In this document: one piece after another, positions 49,063-64,000 of the stretch
Numbering within the stretch: the stretch's first letter is position 1
How the letters are laid out: every line of letters starts with the position of its first letter
NCBI GenBank assembly: GCA_033961575.1
Contig: CM066728.1
Coordinates: forward strand, 109,262,852 to 109,326,851
DNA length: 64,000 nt
Direction of reading: 5' to 3'
DNA from: Aselliscus stoliczkanus
Taxonomy: Eukaryota > Chordata > Mammalia > Chiroptera > Hipposideridae
The notes under the pieces: model-generated
Seen by the model: the letters and a program-made list of their open reading frames with translations, nothing else
The model's database searches: none
What the model was told of the DNA's origin: nothing
Translations under genes and position numbers: made by a program

Positions 49063-52000
49063 CCCCAGAGACCGCCACCCACCGCTCGCGTCAGATCGCA
49101 CCACCCAAGCCTTTCCCAGCTTGAGTCACATCAGCAAGATGCTGTCCCAGGAAGGTGCGTAAGTGCATTTCTTCCAAGGTCACTGGTTCTGCCTGCGAGT
49201 CAGGCGGGGGCTGGTTTCACAGAGGAGGTGACTCCGGGTGGGCGGGACTTGGGAGATTCGGTAGAACAGCCCCGAGGGCAGGAGGGGAGCCCCACCATGG
49301 GCCTCAGGGCGAGGCTGGCGTGAGGCGTCCCCCACCCCTGCCCACACCAGCCTGTGCCCAGGCCGCTCACATCACCAGCTCTCATCGCCACAGGTGGAAC
49401 GTGACCCGTCCTCTCTGTGGGTCCCTGGGCAATGCCGGGAACTGAGCACGCCTGCCCCAGGTGGGCAAGTGCTGGGCAGCCCCCAGGGCCCGCCCCGTGC
49501 CGTCCGTGCCTCAAGGGGATGCACACGGGCCTGGCACCCCTGAACCGCTGGTCAGGCCCAGACAGGTGAAATGCCACCTTGGGGATGTGACAGGGGGCCA
49601 GCGATTTCTGTGACATAGAAAGACATGCCCACTATGTCCTCAGGACACGGTGACATTCTCACCTAATTTAAGTCCATTCTTGCACTTTCTTGACTGTCAT
49701 AGTCTCTCAGCCAGCTGCACAGAAAGGCCAATTTAAAGGAGGACCCATGCGACTCCAGGGCGCTCCCTTGTGCCTCTGGAAGGAAACGTGGTACCGTAAC
49801 AAGGGGCTCAAAACGACACGCTTTATTCTGTCAGGGTGCTCGAGGCCAGAAGTCCAGCCGCTATTTGCCAGGGCGTGGGTGCTGCACCAGCTTTCTCCTG
49901 AGCTGGGGCCATGGGGGGGGGGACCCCACCCTGATCTGTGACATCGCGAACATCACCAAGAGCAAGAAGCTAAACATTTATGAAGTAAAACTGTTTCGGG
50001 TAGTTTGGTTCAAACTGTCAGATACACAAAAGCACCGGATCCTGAGACAATCTGGGTTTCTGAGAAAAAAGCACTTTACAAAATGCCTCGGACCAGGGGG
50101 GCTGCGCCCCTGCAGAGGGGAGGTGGCTGAGGCAGGGGGATGTCCCGACGGGTGGAGGTGGCGGCCGGGCCTGTGGGGACAGCACCGGCCTTGACCAGGT
50201 GACATTGCCGGAGGGGAAGGCAGAGAGAGAGCAGCAGGTTTGGGGTTTCTCCTGATAATATAAGAAATATTTATTCACCATGAACTCAGGTTCCGAGTGT
50301 CTATTTGTAGAGTTTTGCCAAGATTGCTGTTCTCATAACATGCCCTAAGCCCGGCAGCCTGCTTACCCGCCCCCGGATCCAGGGCTGGAAGGCCACGAGC
50401 CCTGCCCACGGGGCTGGGTCCCTCCCTGTCACCCGCATGGCGTCGGCGCCCCGGAGGCCCCGGCCTCCCAGCCGTGTGCACCGGCCCTGCCACCCCAGCC
50501 CCACCCCAGGATTCCAGCAGCCTCCCCCGTGTGGACAGTCTGTTCTCCCTCGGGAGGGGTGCGGCAGCCCCTGCTCCCGGGGACCGAGGTGCGCCTTCTC
50601 TCCCTGACCCGACCCTGAGGCCCCTCACCCACCCAGAAGCAGAGGCCCGTCCAGCACCTGGCGCCAGGGCGGCTGGACAGAGGCCCGGGAGGGGACGGGG
50701 CCCCGAGGTCGCGGGTCAGACGGGAGCAGCGGGCAGTTTGCCGAGCGGCACAGGGGCCCGCGTGTGCTCCCCTCCCCACGGTGCCAGGGCTGGGTTTCCA
50801 CATCCCATCCCCAGGTGGACGGGCCGACAGGTTCTGCAGGACCGTGGAAATCTGGTGTCAGCAATTCTGGGTGGCCCCCGTGGGACCTGACATACACCCC
50901 CTCGGGGGCAGGTGCCCCCTCCCCAGCCCCAAGCACCTGGTCCCCTATACTAGTTTTAAACTGTGAGCACATGCTTTCTTTTTAGATGTTAATTCTTGGC
51001 CTACTTCTAGGGGCCACCACCCCGCCATGAGGCCATGAGGCAGGGCCTTGCCCCGCAGTGACGTGCAGGCCTGTGAGCCCTGCGGAGGCGCTCAGGCCTG
51101 AGAAAACCCACTTGTGAGGCGAGTGCCCCCCTGCTCTGGGTGAGATGCTAGAGCAGCTGGCACCTCCTGCAGGGCCCCAGAAAGGAGGGAGCCCTCAGCC
51201 CGACCCACTGGGCCAGGTGGCGAGAAGGCGGGAGGCCCACCGCAGACCCGGGTTCAGGCAGAGATCCGGCCCTGGGCAGGCAGCCGCAGGGACAGACAGA
51301 CGGAGGCCTGGCCGACACACCCAGCCAGGAACTCAGATGAGATGGGAAAGGATAAAACGCATGAAACAAAGCAAATCAAACGGTTGGAATCATCTGACTT
51401 GGTTGTGGCTGCAACTTGCCTCCCTCCTGTGCTGCTGGGCGCCCTGCAACCAACAAACCTCCAGACGGGCAACACGTAACGGGCCGTTTTGGCTAAGAGG
51501 ACGGAACGCTTTTGAGAATTCTAGTCCATACCCAGGTTCCAATTTCCCTACGAAACGAAACCTGGACAAGAAACTCTGTTTCCTCTGCTTTTCTCCACCT
51601 ACTTTTTCACGCACTGGCTTTGCTGCTTATTTGCTGCAGACTTCCTCTGGCACGTGATCATCAGGCCAAGGAATCAAGACGCCTCCCAGGAACCCTGTAT
51701 CCAGCCACTTGCAGCATCCAGCATGGAGCTGAGCCTGGGAGGGACCCGCACGCGAGCACGCACGTGCCTCGGAAAGCTCGCCGCCTATTAAAGACATACT
51801 TGAAAAAGGAACAGAAGAAATGCTCCTTTCTTAACGTTGACAGGGACTGCCAAAAAGAATAGGTGATTAGTTTGACCCCTGGCGATTCTGGGCCCAGACA
51901 AGAGAGAGCAGCCCTCTGGGGGAGGGAGGACCCCATGGACGTGGAAGGAGGAGCCAGACCCAGAAAGGCTGGGCAGGAAAAAGAAGGGTCACCCCCAACA

Positions 52001-53039
52001 CCAGCCACACTCACGCTGTGCCCCAACGGGTACCAGGGTGTCAGGGCCCCCACACTCAGGCAGGAGCCCCTCCCGGCACCAGACCCACCCCGATCTTCTC
52101 AGACTTCGCAAAGAGCGGGTGAGGGATTTGACCACGAGGCACGTGGCGAAGCAGGCTGCGCGGCGGGAGGCGCAGGCAGCAGGGGACAGCAGATCGGAGG
52201 CCCGCCGTGCTACAGCGGGGGCAAGCGAGGAACGAGCTAAAATGACCAAAAAGTCACTTAAAAAATTTTTTTGAAAATGCCCTGAGGAGGGCTTAGTGCG
52301 AGTTTCAGACAATCACAGCACCCCTTTCCAGGACTCATCTTTATGAGGGCCAGTATCTTCCCACCTCTAAACTGACCATGAAACCCAGGCCAACGGGAAA
52401 TCGCCCCACACGTCCTGAGCTGGGCGGTGTTATCACCGGCTCACACACCAGCCCAGGCCACGCTTGGGGACGGGGTGCCGTGAGAACGCTCCTGCCCAGA
52501 GCACCCCAGGAACCTACTGTGCAACGACAGTGCGTGCGCGATGCACCCACGCCACCCGCCTTCACCATCGTTCTAGAACACACTCCCTACGGGCCGTGCA
52601 GCCTGAGATTAAGGAGTTCCGTCACTCGCCGGTTTGTAAGGATTTTTATAAATTTCCTTATAAATTCTAAACTTGAGTTACATTTCAAGCTACATTATGA
52701 TTGTTTGACAGTTTAAAATGTGTTCTCTGTAAGTGGTATACATGTTGATTTAAGAGTGGCGGAGAAGAAACAAATGTTTCATTGGGAAATCTAAGTACAC
52801 AGTATCACAGGATCAGCTTGTCAGAAATCGCACATAAACACAGGATCATTTAAACCAGGGTACCATGGGGGTTTTCCTCAATCCCCATGAGCACAGAATG
52901 TTTCCATTCTGATTTTCTCTCAGCCTGGGGCCTCAACGAGGTTCTGGATTTATTGAACCAACGGATGAAATAATTTTTTACCTCCTTACTTAGAAAATTC
53001 GAGAAGGCACCCTTCCCCTTGAGAGGAAAGCACTCAAAC
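49063..53039. other. Region just downstream of TENT4A, GC-rich, CpG-dense patch at 50360-50770
   Basis: No gene called. By hand count about 34 CpG lie in roughly 410 bases at 50360-50770 with about 70 percent GC, which would meet common CpG-island criteria. Overlapping long frames here (for example 50474-50890 plus) reflect the GC content. The part 52590-53040 is A/T-rich and unique-looking. Confidence 0.5.
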
Positions 53040-53060
53040 ACAAACCATCTCTTTCCAAAG

Positions 53061-53066
53061 TTTATT
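53061..53066 (-). promoter_or_regulatory. TENT4A: Poly(A) signal AATAAA of TENT4A
   Basis: The minus strand carries AATAAA here, followed about 25-35 bases downstream by a G/T-rich stretch (GGTTTGTGTTTGAG) suited to CstF binding. Cleavage is expected near 53040-53047. It is the only AATAAA I see on this strand between the stop codon and this point. Confidence 0.72.
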
Positions 53067-54625
53067 AAAAATCAAAGAATAGAAAAACGTTACATAAAAA
53101 TATGTCAATTTGAGCTTCCACAATGTTGTCCACACACACACAAATTGGAACACGGTGTCGTTTTGTTGAACCTGTTGCGCATATGCCCACAGTGGCAGCC
53201 AGGCCAATTCATCGGTTCACCAGACGGGGGTGGGGCACGGCGCCTGTCGGGACTCGAGCTGTAAAACGGGCGCCCACGGGGCCGGGGCCGGTCCCCGCAG
53301 TGACGCCCTTATGGTAGTATACAGTCAATATTGCTAATGCGCTGAGATTAGTACAGGCCTACCTATCAGTTTTTATAAATATTTATCAATAGGTTCACAA
53401 TTTAAATATCTTTAAATATTTTTGATAACTTTCGGTCATTAAGAACTGCAGACAAAATGTGCTACTCTGTTCCGGAATGCCTCCTAGAGCGCCTGCTGCC
53501 GCAGCCGGCAGCTCTCAACGATACCGTGGGCCAGTCCTGCTTGAGACAAAACAGACGGAGGGCATTTTAAAGCTTGTCCTGCGTGTGCGTCACATTCAGA
53601 GGCCGCCCTAGAACTCCCCAGTCTGCACATCAATCGCGTGTCATGGTAATAAGCTTCTCCTCTCAACATTCTCCACGAGTGGACTGCAAAGACCAACTAC
53701 CTGGAGTGGTCAGCAGGGCCTGAACCCCATTTTAAAGATGGGGCCTCAAGGGACCTATGGATGCAGCCAACTCCCAGGAAAACTGTGATGCTCCAAAAAC
53801 TCAGAGTCAGGCAGGACAGATATATTCTTGTTCAAAAAGGGGAACAGAGACAGTGGTTGGCGTGGCAGAAGACACTTGCATAGTGTACCGGTATGCTCGT
53901 CAGCGCGGGTCCCAGCCACTCCCGGGCCGCCCTGCCCGGGCTGTGCTCCCCCCAACGCTCTGAGCAGCTGGGGGGCTTCCAAGTATGTGCTCTTAACAGA
54001 ACGGATACACACTGCTACAGATTCCTCCACGGAATCACCCTAATTCCTTTCTCCACATCCCTAAAACTGGGCACCATTGTCCGCAACCATCTCCTCCAGA
54101 CCCATCGTTACAGGCTGTGTTACTAAAACTGACTGATGTACTTAGAAGTTCACATTTTTTTAAAGATTTTATAATGTGACAATCTCTTATCCCTTAGAAA
54201 GTTATACTTCTGGCACTTTAAATGCTGGATTTGTTGTCTAGTTTAAAAGAACGGAAAACCAAAACATTAAAACTCTGTGGTCAGAGAGAGACAACAGACA
54301 GGCTGGAGGGCAGAGCTGACGGGCAGCTGGTCAGAGGGCTCGGAAGCTGTACCCCTTCGGAAAACCTGGGGGCCACGGGGCTCCTTCACCCCGACTGAGA
54401 GGCCTCCTGTCTGACCAAAAGGATAAACCCAAGCCCTCATTCGGTGTTGGCGACAGTGCTCATGAGACAACCAGCCGACACGATGAACCCAACTTAGAAA
54501 ATGCAACTCGGGAAAGGACCTAAGCTTGTTTAAAAAAATTCCCTCTTCCCTTAAATATAACTTATGTGAAAATATGAAATTAAATAAAAAATATCTGAGT
54601 TATTGCACAAATCATAAGTTTTCAA

Positions 54626-54633
54626 TATTTACA
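54626..54633 (-). promoter_or_regulatory. Pumilio-type element TGTAAATA in TENT4A 3' UTR
   Basis: The minus strand reads TGTAAATA, an exact match to the UGUANAUA Pumilio recognition consensus, within an A/T-rich part of the 3' UTR. A single 8-mer can occur by chance; conservation would decide. Confidence 0.4.
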
Positions 54634-55080
54634 TAGAAAAACAGTTCTGAAATCCAAAACAAAACGTGAGGGCAGTAAACCCACGCCAGCCTCCCGCCCT
54701 GCCCGCTGCGGGAGAACCACGGACGGGCTCGATCTCGGTGGCTGCCGAACGGAAAATGACAACACCCCACCGCAAAGGGACAGGCTCGGCCACGGAGAGC
54801 CGCGCGCCTGGCCGACGCCACTCCCTGGAGCTCCAGGTCCAGACCGCTTCTGGAAAGATCCAGGGAAGGCGGAAAACAGCGTCCACGTTGACTAAGGCTT
54901 CACAGACGAGCACAAGGAGCTGTTCTTTACGAGGGACGTGACCACCACACAGGGACATGCAGAGTGATCGGCGGCGGGCGCCGGAGGGCCTGCTCATGTG
55001 CTGGACGCTGGTCTCGGCTCCGGCCGGGCGCCGGCCTCAGTCTGTGCGAGGGTGAGGCCGGGAGGCGCCGCCAGGAGCTA

Positions 55081-63366
<8,286 letters not shown>

Positions 63367-63824
63367 CTAATCTGAACTTGGCTCTTGTAGCTTAATTCCT
63401 TAAATTGGTCCCATGCAGCAGCTTGCTCCAAGCACAGACATCTGATTCACCACAAGTTCCCAAGCACCGATAACAAGCGGGCGTGCCCTGTGCAGTGTGG
63501 AGTCATCTAGAAGGTGGATGCATTTTACAGATTCTAATCTTACCTCCATTATTCCAAAATACGGCCGACAGAGGGCAGCATGAGACTAAAGAGTGTCACA
63601 GAAAATAAGATGTGACAGGATTCATTCTAACTGTGAGGGGTAATGAGCATGGTACCCTACCATTTGGAGCAAACTTATACCCTGCATGTCATGCAGATTA
63701 GTGAGAGCCTCAGTCCAGCACCACAATCTCTTGAGGCAGTGATGGGGCTTCCTGTGAACCGACGCCACTGCCGCCCGACACTCCCCTGAGTCACTGAACT
63801 AAGACTCACAGACATTGCCCGTTA

Positions 63825-64000
63825 GGAAGGCCACGAGCCACATGCGGCTCTTTGTACTTAATAGATTCAGACAAAGTAATTACAAGTTCTGTTTGTCACT
63901 CTTGTTAGCTGCACTGCAAGTGCCCACTACACACCTGTGGCCCATGGTTATCTTGCTGGACCGTACAGGCAGAGCACTGCCAGACGCACAGTCGCATTGG
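63825..64000. repeat. Partial hAT-Charlie-like non-autonomous element
   Basis: The segment with gagccacatgcggctctttg and cttgctggaccgtacaggcag resembles the common mammalian hAT MITEs with a GAGCCACATGTGGC core. It runs off the window edge. The family name is not assigned. Confidence 0.45.

Larger units (their letters stand above)
53040..55080 (-). other. TENT4A: TENT4A 3' UTR (predicted)
   Basis: About 2.0 kb separates the stop codon from the first good minus-strand AATAAA. The stop-proximal part is GC-rich; the distal half is A/T-rich and unique-looking, without recognisable SINE or LINE copies. It contains one minus-strand TGTAAATA (54633-54626), matching the Pumilio consensus. The end is inferred from the poly(A) signal, so longer or shorter isoforms cannot be excluded. 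Confidence 0.7.

Noticed and set aside
51145..51657. 170-codon open frame just downstream of TENT4A
   Set aside because: No domain, lies outside the predicted transcript and is antisense to it; probably chance.

Overview
This is 64 kb of a placental-mammal nuclear genome. Coding density is very low. Interspersed repeats of laurasiatherian type are abundant: old and younger LINE-1, L2 and hAT relics, plus tRNA-derived SINEs whose heads begin GGGCCGGCC. The SINE forms, together with a mariner hairpin MITE, point to a bat, possibly a rhinolophoid lineage. The bat call is inference; the mammalian call is firm.

The only protein-coding gene I can support lies at the right end on the minus strand: the last seven coding exons of TENT4A (PAPD7/POLS), a non-canonical poly(A) RNA polymerase. 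Coding exons lie at 63180-62967, 61022-60896, 59897-59797, 59143-58971, 58400-58245, 57011-56847 and 55275-55081. All six introns are GT-AG and the reading frame is continuous across every junction. The 3' UTR runs to an AATAAA signal at 53066-53061. The 5' exons, which encode the nucleotidyltransferase core, lie beyond 64000.

The region from 1 to about 53000 is an intergenic desert downstream of TENT4A. It holds L1 3' ends at 0-2.3 kb, 9 kb, 20 kb, 37-38 kb and 43 kb, a longer L1 ORF2 relic at 30.8-33.0 kb that is split by a long SINE, and an L1 5'UTR-like piece at 46.3-47.0 kb. A cluster of four same-strand SINEs sits at 19.6-22.1 kb, a 63-bp mariner MITE palindrome at 47.3 kb, and microsatellites are scattered throughout. 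Many open frames occur here but none has convincing gene structure.

I found no operon, CRISPR array, phage, complete transposase or undescribed multi-gene system. The items most worth a second look are the mariner hairpin (a possible microRNA-like precursor), the SINE cluster, nested insertions that order repeat activity, a CpG-dense patch at 50.36-50.77 kb, and regulatory candidates: a Pumilio element in the TENT4A 3' UTR and a SOX/TCF-type palindrome at 40.56 kb.
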